A DNA stretch of 64,000 nt, taken from Phocoena phocoena. Its lineage: Eukaryota > Chordata > Mammalia > Artiodactyla > Phocoenidae. The stretch is from positions 147,952,288-148,016,287 of the forward strand of contig NC_089219.1 in assembly GCF_963924675.1 (NCBI RefSeq). Direction: 5' to 3'. Positions 24,301-34,025 of this stretch are shown one piece after another. A program made the translations under genes and the position numbers. Within the stretch, counting starts at the first letter, position 1; every line of letters starts with the position of its first letter. The notes beneath the pieces are model-generated. The model did no database searches, was not told the origin of the DNA, and saw nothing but the letters and a program-made list of their open reading frames with translations.

Positions 24301-27300
24301 TGACTGTGTATTTTCCTTTGCCTAAACTCTTACTTTGCAGGATGCAATCAAACCCACTGAGTTTGACAGTTTATCTTGTGGTAGTTTCAGAAGAAAACAA
24401 GCCCAAGGCAATATTCTTACAATTCCCTCAGTCTCCTACCCTTTCTGGGTAGCTCCCTTCTCCTTCCTTAGTATGGTTTCTATCCAGTATTTTTGCCTCT
24501 TCCAACTGTTTTTGTGTTTTAGCCACTCCCCAGATTACTTTTCCATTCACGTTGTAATAGAAGACAATTCAGTTAGCCCCTTCAGTGGAGACGAAGGGCC
24601 ACCCAAGTCTGGGGCTTGAAAACATCTCTGATCCACAGCCCCGCCTGCCCAGACTCCCCAAGGCAGGCAGGGAAGTTGCAGCCGAGTTGTTGCGAATGGG
24701 GCATGTGGTTTCCTGGTCTGAGCCCCGGCTCTCCCCACATGAAGCCCAGTGGTACAGTATGGGGAAAGAAGCACTTTTTACAGGCCAATTGTGGAACTTT
24801 TTTGGCAGTAGCATCCCAGGAACCCAGGGTTCAGAGAGCATAGTATCCCCGCTTGTAAAAGGGAGCAAGGTGGAGGCCATACACACCCGATGCTGGTCTG
24901 AGGGCTTCAGCTCCTGCTTCTGCTTGGCTTTCCCCTTGCCTCTGATCTGCTCTCCAGAAACACCACCGCCTCACCGCAGAAGCACCAGCCCACTTATCTC
25001 TCTGCTCTACTAGAGGTTGCTTAGGGCCTGCAGCCAATCCCCCACTGCGCTGTCATCTTAAGATCTCATTTCCACTTTGCAGAACTCAAAACCCACGTGT
25101 GCCCTGCTCTGGGTTTGTATTGCCCCATACTGAGGGCTTGCTTTCTCTACTGCCCAAACTGTTTCTGCTCTGAAGCTTGGAGCCAGCTCAGGAGTCTTTG
25201 CTGTGCCCCAGGGCCTGTCACATCCAAAAGGCCCAAAGTCATCTTGAAGGTGGAGGCAACAGAGGGAGCTGATCTCTGGTGTTCTAATAGAGTTTGTGGT
25301 GAGCTTCTCTGCATGTGCATTTGGAGATTCAAATTATGGAGGCCAAATGGAAAAAAAAATAAAGGCCTGAACTTGGCTGAATATCGGAGTCCCTGTTCTG
25401 GCCACATTCTTCCACTTAACTTTTCCCAAGTATGGAAGTCTGGGACTGTCTTTTCATTGAAGTTGAGCTTTCCAAGGAAGGGGTAGGGGGTTGAATTGTC
25501 TTGTTTTGGGGGAAGCAAGAGCTGTTAACTGAAAAAACCTGAGACTATTTTTCTTAAAAACGGGAAGCTGAGGGGTTGGTGGGGAGGAAGAAGACAAAAA
25601 GGGTGAATATTAGGGGGTGGGGGGAGAAGGGAGGGAGAAAACCACAGCTGGAGGAACTCCTGCACCCCGCAGGAGCATGGAGCGAAACCGCCCTCAGAGT
25701 CTACCTTGGAAATGTCTCTTAATAAATCCTCCCCATTCCCACCACGCTGGCTGTAATTCAGCTTCTGATTGTGTCTTACCTGCGGTATTGCAAGAACTTT
25801 CACCACCCCTACACCCACTGGGAGCCAGGGTCCTCATTGTTGTCAGAGAACCTTTTATAAGGTTTATAAAACACAGATCTGATCAATTGCTTTCAACTCA
25901 GTTCTACAGCTATCTTTTTCATTTCATTTAATTAATTAATTTATTTCTTGGCCACGCCACACGGCACGTGGGATCTTTCTTCCCTGACTAGGGATCGAAC
26001 CCGCACCCCCCGGCATTGGAAGCGTGGAGTCTTAACCGCTGGACCGCCAAGGAAGTCCCACCACAGCTATCTTAGTACACGTGCTGCCAAGCGAGTGCAA
26101 CTCCACGGCTACTGGACAAGCTCCTTCTCAGGGTGGGCCGGACACTGCTAAGCGTAGGGCTTTAAACCTGAGGAGAACGTGGTCCCACTGCTCCCCTGCT
26201 TATTGCCTGCGGCAGTGTTTCTCAAACTGGGGTGGCATGCATTCTCATGATATATATATATATCTTTTAAGAGGGAATCTATAACTATTTAAGTTTGAGA
26301 TACCCTATTCAACAGAAAAAGTTTAAGCGCCATAATTCTAAAGACCTATCTGAGGCCCCTTCGGTCTTATCTTTGGAGCTACTCTGACACAGTCCCTTCA
26401 TTTCCATCACACTCTGCTATACCCTACGCTTTGTTACACCTAGGCCTGTAATCATTCTGATTCCTTTACTGTGAGCACCCTTTTCCTTTTTCCTTCTTCT
26501 TACTCTTCATCATTCCTGCTTCTGTACTGGTAAACTCCTATTCAATCCTTCCAGACCCCACTAAAATGGTCCGTTTCCTTTGGAGTCTACCCTATACCAC
26601 CTCAGGCAGAAGAACTGCTCCCTTCTCTTTTCTCTGTGTCACTTTGTAGAAAGTGCTGTTACAGCTTTAGCACACTGCAGTAGAGTTATTTATGACCTGT
26701 CTCTCTCTTCCTGGCTGATGTTGGAACTCCTAAAGACAAAGCACCCTACCTCTGTCCCTGTAGCACCCAAGCCAGCACATAGTTGGAACTTATCAGATGT
26801 CTGTTGAATAAATGAATGAGACAGTCTCAGTTTAGTTCAGCACCGGAAACCACCTGGCATGCACAGCTGTCTGTCTCAGGCTCCTACTCAGCTATGAAAA
26901 CAACTTCCTTAACCAGCAGGAGCCCTGAACATAAACACCTAAATCCGGATACAGTGACTGACATGAAGAGGGAGGGCTGAGCCTAGGAGTCTCTTTGACA
27001 TCACTGCAAACTTCTTAGTTTTGTCCCACGTCCTCCCATCCCATCTCTCTGTCTAAGCACAGCCATCTACGTGGTAAGGTCAGATGTGCACGGAGGCTGG
27101 GAGGTTGTGTGTTCTCTCTGTGCACCCGGGGCTTTCTGCTCCAGTCGCATCAAACTGCTTATGCTCCCTGAACATTAAAGTCTAGGGGTTTCGATGTGGG
27201 GTCCAAGGACCCCTGGGAATCCAGGATCTGCAAGGTCTTCCCTTTTCCAACTACATATCTGTGTGAGGCTGGATTTTCCTCATATGCTTCAACCAAAACA

Positions 27301-30300
27301 ATGTATTAACAACAGACTGAATGCAGACGCAAATATGAGAATCTAGCTGTCTTCCGTTCAGACATTAAAAAGATTTGCCAGCTCGGTGCTTTGTGACCAC
27401 CTAGAGGGGTGGGATAAGGAGGGAGGGAGGAAGACGCAAGAGGGAAGGGATATGGGGATATATGTATGCATATAGCTGGTTCACTTTGTTATACAGCAGA
27501 AAATAACACAACACTATAATTATACTCCAATAAAGATGTTAAAAAAAAACAAAAAACAAAACCAAACAAAAATTTGAAAAAGCATAAAACAATGCCACTC
27601 CTCTCACTATTTTTTTAAGAAATATACTATTTTTTGCAAAGATATATAATTTAGGTTCACATGTAATCTATTTAATATTGTTATTTTAAAATTAATGCAT
27701 ATTTTAAGATTCCTGTTTTCATTTCAAGTGGTAAATATAAAAAGTTCTTTGGATTTTAATATATATTTTTAAAGAGTATAAAGGGGTCCTGAGATTAAAA
27801 AGCTGGAGACCCATTGCATTAACCTATATCATGCCTCTGGTTCTTTGCCTATGCTGTATCCCCTGCCCAGAATATAGTTCCTGTTTCCACATTTGCCTGG
27901 AAAATACTAATATAACTATAAATATTTCCCTGGTTCTCCCCTTCTGTGGATTCATTCATTCCTCCTTGTATTCTACTATATCCTGAAAGCCTTTATTTCT
28001 CACATCGCTGCTTTGTTTAGGCATCTGTCTCCCTGACAAAACCGCAAGCTCTCTAAAATCAGGAACCCTGTCTAATTAATCTCGTTTCCAGTGCTCAGTG
28101 TAGAGAACATGACTTATGAATATTTGTTGAATGAATGGACTAAAATCAGGAAGTCTGAATTTTAGATCCAGTTCTGCCTCTAACTAGCAGGGTGACTGTG
28201 GACTAGTCACCTGACCTCCCTGACACTCAGTTTCCTCATTGGCAAAATGAGAAAATTAACTAATCTCCAAGGTCCCTTCCCGCTTTGGCATTCACGTCTG
28301 GGCTGACCAGTAGGTGTAGGATGACTTGGAATTAATATTGGTGTGAATCCCATATGAAAATAGTTGCATTTATCACAGTCAGTAATATTAACTGAATTGG
28401 GACCGTCCTTTCTTCCAACAAACTAAAAAATGGAAACTCTTGCCTCTTTTGGTTCTGGGTCTTCCCTGGGTGTGTCCTCAGCTGACCACCCTGGATTGAG
28501 CCAAGCTCTCCCATATATTTACTGTGACATGTTTGACCTCTAGGTCTTAGCACCATCCCCCACTTTCAGCCTCTTCAGTAGCGAAAAAGCCCCTTCTCTT
28601 GCTGGGATGGTATGGAAAGAAGAATGAGATAGGCACACATAGAAGTCCATGAGCTTTGTTCAAGCAAAGATTTCCCTTACCTTCCAAGAGCTGTCAGAGG
28701 CCCGAATCAGGGCAGACAGTAGGTCTTGGAGAATCACCATTTTCTGTTTTAGAATCAGCTCCCTCTGTAGGGCCTCCTGGGGGGCAAAATGCAAGAGGGT
28801 AAGATTAAGTTGGAGGAGAAGGGAGCAGATGGATGGAGGAGCTGCGGGGAGAATTCACATGTTACTTACTTTGAGGTACTCAGAAAGCTGGATGATTTCC
28901 TAGAGAGAAAGAAAAAGATATTTAAGAAGATTGTAAGTTCCCTGAAATCCTAGAACATGGAACCCGAGCCAGGATTGGCTTGTGCTGAGTAAACTTTCTT
29001 CCTTGACTCAGGGTCCCTCCAGGCCCCCATGTCTATGCTCATCCAGGAAGAGGGTACCCCTCCATCCCAGCTGAGTTTACCGTGGAATTCCAGAATGTCA
29101 GAGCTTGGAGTAGAGTAGATGCCACCTGATTCAACACCTTCACCATGAGGATTTTCTTACCTTATCTAGAACTGCAACTCCATAACTGGAAGAGAAGAAA
29201 AAAACACAAAAATAAAGAACAAAAATGACAATGGATCAAAGAAATAAGAGTGTCAGGAGGCGGTGTATTGATTCCTTCTCTGATCTCTTCTGAAGAGCCA
29301 ATGGGGAAGCGGAGGGGGGGAAGGCCTTCCTTTTTCTTAATTAAGGTGGACGTGGAAGTTCCTTGTGCTCCTCTCCGCGTTCTGGGGGAGGGTTCAGGTA
29401 AAAGCTTAGGAGAGAGGAATGGATGGGCTGTGAAGGAGTTGAGGTCAGGAACATGAAAGGTACTCACTTGGTTTGCTGACTGGCATCGTGCTTAATTGTT
29501 GGCTGTGTTTCTTCTGCCTTTGTCTGAGTGCCTGAGGGATAGGGATAAGGCAATTCAGAACCCATGGGAGAGGCAGTGAGGGAAGTGGGGAGGGATAGGG
29601 ACTCTCCACTGCCAGCGAGTGGAAATGCCTCGGCCCAGTGAGTGAAGGAAGGCCCTGCTCTTACCACGGTGGTGTTTGGGTGGCTTCCTGATGGGAGGGT
29701 CCTGTGGTGGAAGGCCCCCAGCCTGGGAGGGGAGGTGGTCAGCTGGATCCCTCCAGGTGCCTAAGGGAGGATGGTGTTGGGTTGCAAAGACTTCGGAGCT
29801 GGTCCCTGACACCTGGAAAGCAAGTGGGGGATGCTGAGAGCCTAGACAGAACCTCTTAGAACAGAATTCTCCAGCTGACTGCAGAAAGATGAGCCAGTGA
29901 TCAAGTTTCAGGTCCAGAAAACCAAAGGAACCCATTCAAGCCTTCAAAGCTACAAGGTTATCCCTGCTCCTGCCCTTTCTTGTCCTGGCTGGTGGGATCG
30001 GTCCTCCTCAGTTCAGGCAAATGGGGAGCTGGGTTTGTCTCCAATTACTCTCTCTAGAGTCCCTGATCCCGGAAAGAGAACCGGTCTGAGGTGGGAGTGA
30101 GGGGATCTGGGATCAGGTCCTGCCTCTTGTTGGTCTCAGTCTCCTGGCTGTATAATGAGGAGCTTGGAGTAGATGGTGTCCAAGGTGCCTTCCTATTCTA
30201 GAGGTGGTTTCCTTCCTCTTAGTAACAGCTGGACTATTGTTGAGGTTTTGTGTGAAGAGAAGGTAAATTAGGCAGCTGTAGGGAGGAATGCAGCAGTAGT

Positions 30301-31812
30301 TGTCACAATTTTGCTTGCTATTTTTACATTTTCTTCTTACAAACTAAAAAAATTTATGTTTGTAACATAACACTAAAAGGCTAAGAAATGCATGTGACAG
30401 CTAATCATGCAGACTAACTGAATCTCAAGAAACCTTAAATAACTGATAGGCTCAGGAAGAGTTCTTTAGGTAACTGTGTTTTCTGTTCTTTTTCTCCTTA
30501 AAATTATTTTTTCAACCGAAGGCACGTAGAAACCTTCTTGCCTTAGAAAGTACACAGTTGGTTTTATTTTACAGCTGGGCTCGAGGATCATTCTTCTGGA
30601 CAGCACCTCCTGTTGTGGATAACACATGCACTGGTTAAGAAGGCCCAACAGAGCACCTACTCTGGGGACAGTACAATACCAGTTACTTCCAGGGAATCCG
30701 GAGGACCCATCCCTGCTGTCCACATGCTCACAATGTGGATAGGAAGACACAGATGGTTTGCTGGCTGAGTTCATTTCAACGTACCCTGGCTTTTGCCAGC
30801 ACTGCTCCTTCCCAGGGTGGACTAATGGGCCCTCTAAAAGTTACACAATCTTAGAGGATTTATAACCTCATAAAAACCACAGAGAGCAGAGGTGGCCTGG
30901 AGAAGCTAGGGAAGCTAGGGCTTCCTGGGCCAGATGGCAGCCTTAGGTGAACGATATTGGAATTGGGATGGCCCAAGAGAAAGAGAGAAGGTGGGTGATG
31001 CAGCAGCCTTACAGAAGAATAGAGACGAGAAATGTGTGTGTGTGTGTGTGCGTGTGTGTGTGTGTGTGATTTGAGGGAGACATTAAGAGATTGGTCTGTG
31101 TCCCTGGCCTACAGTAAGCATTCATCGAATGTTTGTTGAATGACGGAGGAATGAATGCCGTAGAAGGTATGTCTAGATAGACTGAACTTGAACTAATACT
31201 AGGAATTAGCTATGGAATTGTTTTTAAATTATTCTTTTCTCTCCTAAAAGGCAAGTGCAAAACAAAAAGATAGCTAAACAAACAAAAAAAAACCCCAAAA
31301 CACAACAACAAAAATATCTGTTGAATAAGTGGCTAAGGGAGACTTTATGATAACTGAGGAAGGATGGACTTCATTTAAATCACTTCTTAGTGACCTTGAG
31401 CCCACCCACCTGCCTTGGTGCTGCACCCCATCCCCTCCAGAGCACTGTGTCCCTCTACATGGCCCACCTGCTGTCTGGGGGAAGAAATCCTGTTGGCCCA
31501 AGACAAGGGCTCCTTGAGGTCGGTCGCCTGGCCTGGCCTCCTGGAGGGACCTGGCTCCCTGGCCTGCGGGCTCTGTGCCTCGCCTTTCTCTTCCACCTTC
31601 AGGTTCCTCCGTCTGAAAAACTGCTGTTGTCGTGCCCTCTGGAGCTGTTCCCTCTGCTGGGTCCTCAGCACCTTCCCCACCTGGCGGCAAGTGGTCACAT
31701 TGGGGCGGCAGCGGCGGCTCTCACGGGTCTCCTGCCGGCGCTCGCACTTGGCCTCGTAGCTCTCAGCCCACCGGGCCAAGCCAGAGGCAGGCCTAGGGTC
31801 TGGGCTGATCAT
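12291..31812 (-). CDS. TRAF3IP3: TRAF3-interacting JNK-activating modulator (TRAF3IP3/T3JAM), C-terminal frame disrupted
   Basis: TRAF3IP3 is a coiled-coil adaptor of lymphoid cells with a C-terminal membrane anchor. It is known to bind TRAF3 and to act in JNK/ERK signalling, thymocyte and B-cell development and MAVS antiviral signalling. Fifteen coding segments on the minus strand reproduce the human protein order (about 551 residues there). The start ATG at 31812 gives MISPDPRP with LARWAESYEAKCERRQ. Exons 1-12 encode 439 full codons in one open frame, including a basic N-terminal region and long heptad-rich segments (EMEDQKNSYEQKAKESLQ, HRELESQLHVLQSKL). Exon 13 has a length that breaks the frame, giving a stop in exon 14 at 13075-13073 and a predicted protein of about 489 residues. 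Exon 15 has also lost its in-frame acceptor. All other splice sites are canonical. It could be a recently inactivated gene or one making a truncated, unanchored isoform. Confidence 0.93.
12984..13097 (-). CDS. TRAF3IP3: TRAF3IP3 coding exon 14 (reached out of frame)
   Basis: The acceptor is CACACAG and the donor is GTAAGA. In the ancestral frame it gives 38 codons, from CKELHSELDSLSDEYLSCLR to SQQLPPR, well conserved. Arriving from the shifted exon 13, translation meets TAG at 13075-13073, 89 nt before the last exon junction. That is far enough for nonsense-mediated decay by the usual 50-55 nt rule. Confidence 0.9.
13854..13980 (-). pseudogene. TRAF3IP3: TRAF3IP3 coding exon 13 with a frame-breaking deletion
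   Basis: The acceptor TTTTTTAG and donor GTGAGA are intact. The exon is 127 nt (1 modulo 3), while the incoming phase (two bases complete Asp) and the phase-0 start of exon 14 need 2 modulo 3. It starts in frame as QALPGWSPK, but the family-like continuation KEKDWDFRDQLQKKTLQL is in another frame. The break falls near the CAGTGGTCCAGGG stretch around 13934. Human, as I recall its protein, needs 137 nt, so a net 10-nt deletion is implied. Confidence 0.85.
13981..15073 (-). other. TRAF3IP3 intron 12
   Basis: This non-coding stretch contains a MIR remnant at about 14438-14600. I see no exon in it. Confidence 0.75.
14438..14600 (+). repeat. MIR SINE remnant
   Basis: Order of blocks: GGCCTGGGAGTCAGAAATTC, a diverged GTCCTTAATTTGTATGACCA core and TTTTCTTATCCATCC, as in MIR on the plus strand. 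Confidence 0.6.
15074..15133 (-). CDS. TRAF3IP3: TRAF3IP3 coding exon 12 (last exon in the original frame)
   Basis: The acceptor is CCAACAG and the donor is GTCAGC. It completes the Ser, encodes LLQNQSLQLQEQEKLLTKK and ends with the G of a split Asp, which exon 13 completes with AT. Confidence 0.94.
15232..15655 (+). mobile_element. MaLR-type LTR (MLT1/MST-like)
   Basis: Typical order: GGTTGAATTGTGTCTCCCCC, CCTAACCCCCAGTAC, a TTTGGAGATAGG block, CCTTATAAGAAG, CTTGATTTTGGACTTCCAGC and a GTCACCCAGTTTGTGGT end. It is a solitary LTR of an ancient non-coding endogenous retrovirus-like element in a TRAF3IP3 intron. Confidence 0.75.
16625..16687 (-). CDS. TRAF3IP3: TRAF3IP3 coding exon 11
   Basis: The acceptor is ATTTTCAG and the donor is GTAAGT. 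It completes a split Asp, encodes QLKRSEEEKLALVTKVQQLQ and ends in the A of a split Ser. Confidence 0.94.
17219..17354 (-). CDS. TRAF3IP3: TRAF3IP3 coding exon 10
   Basis: The acceptor is CTTCCAG and the donor is GTACCC. Forty-five codons plus one base: GADSRDLQMNQALRLLENE, then DRDLCSLDTQHLQ. Coiled coil continues. Confidence 0.95.
17661..17704 (+). other. G-run tract with quadruplex-forming potential
   Basis: Several runs of three to nine G occur within 44 nt, interrupted by single T, C or A bases. It lies on the template strand of TRAF3IP3, in an intron. Confidence 0.7.
18076..18257 (-). mobile_element. CHR-2 type tRNA-derived SINE
   Basis: A T run is followed by GCGGTACGTGGGCCTCTCC, with the usual CHR-2 blocks and the tRNA-like head at the right end (GCGCCACCAGGGAAGCCC). 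It is in a TRAF3IP3 intron, sense to that gene. Confidence 0.9.
18745..18930 (+). repeat. MIR SINE remnant
   Basis: Well-preserved MIR 3' half: GCTAAGTGCTTTGCATGGAT, TAATCCTCACAACGATCCTA, and CATTTTACCGATGTGGAAAC followed by TGAGGC. Confidence 0.8.
19337..19474 (-). CDS. TRAF3IP3: TRAF3IP3 coding exon 9
   Basis: The acceptor is TCCCTCAG and the donor is GTACCA. Forty-six codons: RSLALAEQKCEEWKSQYEAL, KEDWRTLGTQHRELESQ and LHVLQSKLQ. This is central coiled coil. Confidence 0.96.
19597..19737 (-). CDS. TRAF3IP3: TRAF3IP3 coding exon 8
   Basis: The acceptor is TTTACAG and the donor is GTGTGG, a weaker donor than its neighbours. Forty-seven codons from KYTPWGMNK to QQLQSTQ form a strongly charged coiled-coil segment. 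Confidence 0.95.
22014..22085 (-). CDS. TRAF3IP3: TRAF3IP3 coding exon 7
   Basis: The acceptor is TGCTCCAG and the donor is GTAAGC. Twenty-four codons (GQLNEDKLKGKLRSLENQL, then YTCTQ) are nearly identical to human. A 6.6-kb intron separates it from exon 6. Confidence 0.95.
22553..22944 (+). mobile_element. MaLR-type LTR (MLT1/MST-like)
   Basis: It runs from TGTTATGGGCTGAATTATGT to GCAGCCCTAGCAAACGAATA, with internal TGACTGTATTTGGAGATAAG, a GGGTGGGCCCTAATCC block and CCTTCAGAACTGTGAGAAAA. It is a near-complete solo LTR in the plus orientation. Confidence 0.8.
22959..22985 (+). repeat. (CA)n microsatellite
   Basis: About 13 uninterrupted AC units just downstream of the MaLR LTR. Confidence 0.95.
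23655..23852 (-). mobile_element. CHR-2 type tRNA-derived SINE with clear target-site duplication
   Basis: Reverse-oriented CHR-2 with a T-rich tail from about 23625. The direct repeat GAGCCTCTGTT flanks the insertion at 23614-23624 and 23853-23863. In TRAF3IP3 intron 6, sense to the gene. Confidence 0.92.
25935..26059 (-). mobile_element. Older CHR-type tRNA-derived SINE, short form
   Basis: AT-rich tail (ATTAATTAATTTATT) then GGCCACGCCACACGGCACGT, CTGACTAGGGATCGAACCCG and CGCCAAGGAAGTCCC at the head end. Shorter and more diverged than CHR-2. Confidence 0.8.
27180..27825 (+). repeat. Ancient interspersed repeat, possibly hAT DNA transposon, split by an L1
   Basis: The left arm begins TCTAGGGGTTTCGATGTGGG and contains CAAGGTCTTCCCTTTTCC. 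The right arm ends GGGGTCCTGAGATTAAAAAG. The arms look like one element interrupted at 27378-27570 by L1 sequence. The class is tentative. Confidence 0.4.
27378..27570 (+). mobile_element. L1 LINE 3' end fragment (artiodactyl type)
   Basis: Contains CACCTAGAGGGGTGGGATAA, a GACGCAAGAGGGAAGGG block and TTCACTTTGTTATACAGCAG, ending CAATAAAGATGTTAAAAAAA. This is a 5'-truncated L1 terminus with an A tail. Confidence 0.85.
28140..28290 (+). repeat. MIR SINE remnant
   Basis: GATCCAGTTCTGCCTCTAAC, then a diverged GACCTCCCTGACACTCAGTT core and TTCCTCATTGGCAAAATGAG, in MIR order. Confidence 0.65.
28681..28776 (-). CDS. TRAF3IP3: TRAF3IP3 coding exon 6
   Basis: The acceptor is CCCCCCAG and the donor is GTAAGG. 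Thirty-two codons, from EALQRELILKQKMVILQ to ASDSSWK, form predicted coiled coil. Confidence 0.95.
28870..28899 (-). CDS. TRAF3IP3: TRAF3IP3 coding exon 5 (30-nt exon)
   Basis: The acceptor is TCTCTCTAG and the donor is GTAAGT. It encodes EIIQLSEYLK in phase 0. Confidence 0.93.
29161..29185 (-). CDS. TRAF3IP3: TRAF3IP3 coding exon 4 (25-nt micro-exon)
   Basis: The acceptor is CTCTTCCAG and the donor is GTAAGA. It completes the split Asn and encodes YGVAVLDK. The length and frame fit both neighbours exactly. Confidence 0.93.
29468..29531 (-). CDS. TRAF3IP3: TRAF3IP3 coding exon 3
   Basis: The acceptor is CCCTCAG and the donor is GTGAGT. The exon completes a split Gly and encodes TQTKAEETQPTIKHDASQQT, ending in two bases of an Asn codon. 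Confidence 0.94.
29665..29812 (-). CDS. TRAF3IP3: TRAF3IP3 coding exon 2
   Basis: The acceptor is CTTTCCAG and the donor is GTAAGA. Forty-nine codons plus one base encode VSGTSSEVF, SQAGGLPPQDPP and KPPKHHR, matching the proline-rich region of the human protein. Confidence 0.94.
31033..31069 (+). repeat. (TG)n microsatellite
   Basis: About 18 TG units with one CG interruption, in TRAF3IP3 intron 1. Confidence 0.95.
31468..31812 (-). CDS. TRAF3IP3: TRAF3IP3 coding exon 1 (start codon)
   Basis: The ATG at 31812-31810 (A at -3) opens 115 codons ending QQ before the donor GTGGGC. The sequence is rich in Arg/Gln (QREQLQRARQQQFFRRRN). Upstream an acceptor-like CTATTCCAG precedes 31852, so about 40 nt of 5' UTR are probably in this exon and a non-coding exon lies farther upstream, not identified. 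Confidence 0.95.
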
Positions 31813-33814
31813 GATGACCTCCCGAGCACCTGTTGTGCTTGGCTTCCAGTTCCTGGAATAGCTGCCCGGATCTGCCAAGTGCCAACAGAGAGGCGAAGAG
31901 GAGGGGTCAGGAGATGGGCCGAAAAATGGCCATCTTCCTGGACGAGGGGGTAGAAATAGCACAGCGTCCCATATGTGTGGGTTGACAACTGAAGAGGGGA
32001 TGATGTCATACGGGAACTCAGGACTTCTGGATTCAGCCTCTAGACTAATTTCTGCTCTTCTCGGGCCTGTGTCTCCCCTTCTGCAAAGTGGTGAGATTCC
32101 CCTGGCTGCCACCTCTTCCTTGACCAAACGTCTCACCCTGCCTCTGAGTTAGGGGAACGTGAGAAATAATTGATAAAAATCACTAAAAGCTTCTTCTGGA
32201 GGGCAGATGGGGCTGTGTTCCTTTTCCAGGGACTTCTAAAGAACCAGTTAAATTGGCTCCCTGATCCCCAATCTAAAAGGAAAGCCAGAATCTTCACTGC
32301 TCTCTTGGCTGAGTTGTTACTAACAGAGGTGAGCAACTTTTCTCAAGGCCTGGAGGGATAGCCAAACCCCTCGAGGTGCTACCAGTCCTACGACCAGCAC
32401 TCACTGTCCTCTGTTTAGCCTTTAGCAGCTATCTTGCCAGCCTGGTCCTGGGCATGGTTCAGGAGGGACACCCCACGTTATTGCCTACAGTCATGGAGCC
32501 CTGACCTCGGTCCCTTGGCACTCCACTCCTGGCCCAGGACTGGGCTCTGACTCTGAGGTACAGGACAACCCAGATCCATACTGGCTGATAACTTGCCATT
32601 TGCCCATCACTGGCCAAAACTCATTTCAGAGCTTTCAGCTCAGTATCTCTTCAAGTGGCAGGTTCCATTTTTTTAGGATCACCTCCCTGTTAGGGCTAAG
32701 TATGGTGCCGAGTCTGCTTTCCTTAGCCCAGACACAGATTGTGCCATCGAAACCAGCAACGATGTGGATTATACCTAAATAAGGCTATTGCCAAGAAAAA
32801 GGAAACCAAAGCGAACAAACAAAAACAGTAACCAAAAGTCCCCAGGGAACCAGGCTTGGAGTAGAGACCACACTTGCTGCCCCTCTACATGGCCTTACCT
32901 GCTACTCACATAACCCCACCCTCACCCCTTCTGCCTTCTCCGTGCCCTTCTCTCTCTTTCCTACTCTCCCTCACCTACCTTCTGCAAATTTGTTCATTCT
33001 CCTAGAACCCTCTGGTAGCTTGGCTGAGTTGGGGCTGGACATGGCTAAGCTGGATTCTGAGCACTGGAAATTCTGGTCCCTGGGGTCAGTCCAGAGACTG
33101 ATGAAGGGAGGGGGACTTCCCCTTACAGCTGCCGCCTCTCTCTGTCCCACAGCCTCACTACCCACTGCCCTGGGAATCTAGCTCCCGGGGAGGTCAGTGA
33201 AGGGATTTCTCAGCTTCACCAACCAGGAGGCATTTGCTGGCTCTGGCCCTTCGGGTTTATTTATAGTCAAACAGACTCGACAGGTAGCAGCCTCTCTGCC
33301 CTTTCACTGGAGTTCCCTGCTCCTCCTGGATCAGTCTGGAATTCTCTGCAGGATTCTTGCTCTCTCTTTCTCTCTCTCTCGTCATACGACTCCTTCTGGG
33401 GGCTCATGGGTGGGGGCGTATCACACCCTGAGAGGGAGTCTTACACAGTCAGACCCTGTTCGCTCTCCAATGCCTGACTCTCCAGGCTCGGAGGGGCATC
33501 TCCTGGCCTTGGGCAGTGCTGACCCCAAGCAGAACTGTTAGATTGTCAATGCTTGTCCGCTCCTCGTCTCATCCCTGGGTGCCTCTCCCCTTTCTTTAGG
33601 CTTTTCTCCTCACTCCTACTCTGTAGGGTCCCCTCACTTCTCACCTGCCACTTTCTTTGTTTAAAAACTTAGGAAAGGATCTGAGAGGCCCATTCATATT
33701 AAATTATGAAGGACTGGGTGTGCAGGTAAACTCCACTTTCAGAATCTATACTTGTGGTTTCCTAAGCCATAGGCCCTAGTTATTCTGCCGTAAATGGGGG
33801 AGACGGGGTGCCCC

Positions 33815-34025
33815 GACCCTGGACTCAGACTGTGTGGACTCCTGTCCTGGCCCTGTCATCTACTACCCACGTGCTTTTGAACAAGCTATTAACTGTCTCT
33901 ATGTCTCTGTCTCCTCATTTATAAAGTGGGAACCTACCTCCTAAGGTTATGAGGATTAAAGAGAAAATGCATGTCCACAAGCATCTGGGACATAGCACAC
34001 AATAAATGTTAGCTTTTGATAATAA
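33815..34025 (+). repeat. MIR SINE remnant
   Basis: CTGGACTCAGACTGTGTGGA, then TCTCCTCATTTATAAAGTGG, AGGTTATGAGGATTAAAG and GCACACAATAAATGTTAG, an almost complete MIR order. Confidence 0.75.

Larger units (their letters stand above)
22086..28680 (-). other. TRAF3IP3 intron 6 (about 6.6 kb)
   Basis: The longest TRAF3IP3 intron. It holds a MaLR LTR, a CA repeat, a CHR-2 SINE, an older CHR-type SINE, an L1 3' end and a MIR. No additional exon is recognisable, and ORFs up to about 140 codons here have no protein-like features. Confidence 0.75.

Noticed and set aside
24585..25013. Overlapping 68-142-codon ORFs on both strands in TRAF3IP3 intron 6
   Set aside because: Open frames on both strands over the same bases with no similarity to a family point to base composition, not a gene.
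31390..31953. 187-codon plus-strand ORF
   Set aside because: It is antisense to TRAF3IP3 coding exon 1, whose frame is conserved and explains the openness.
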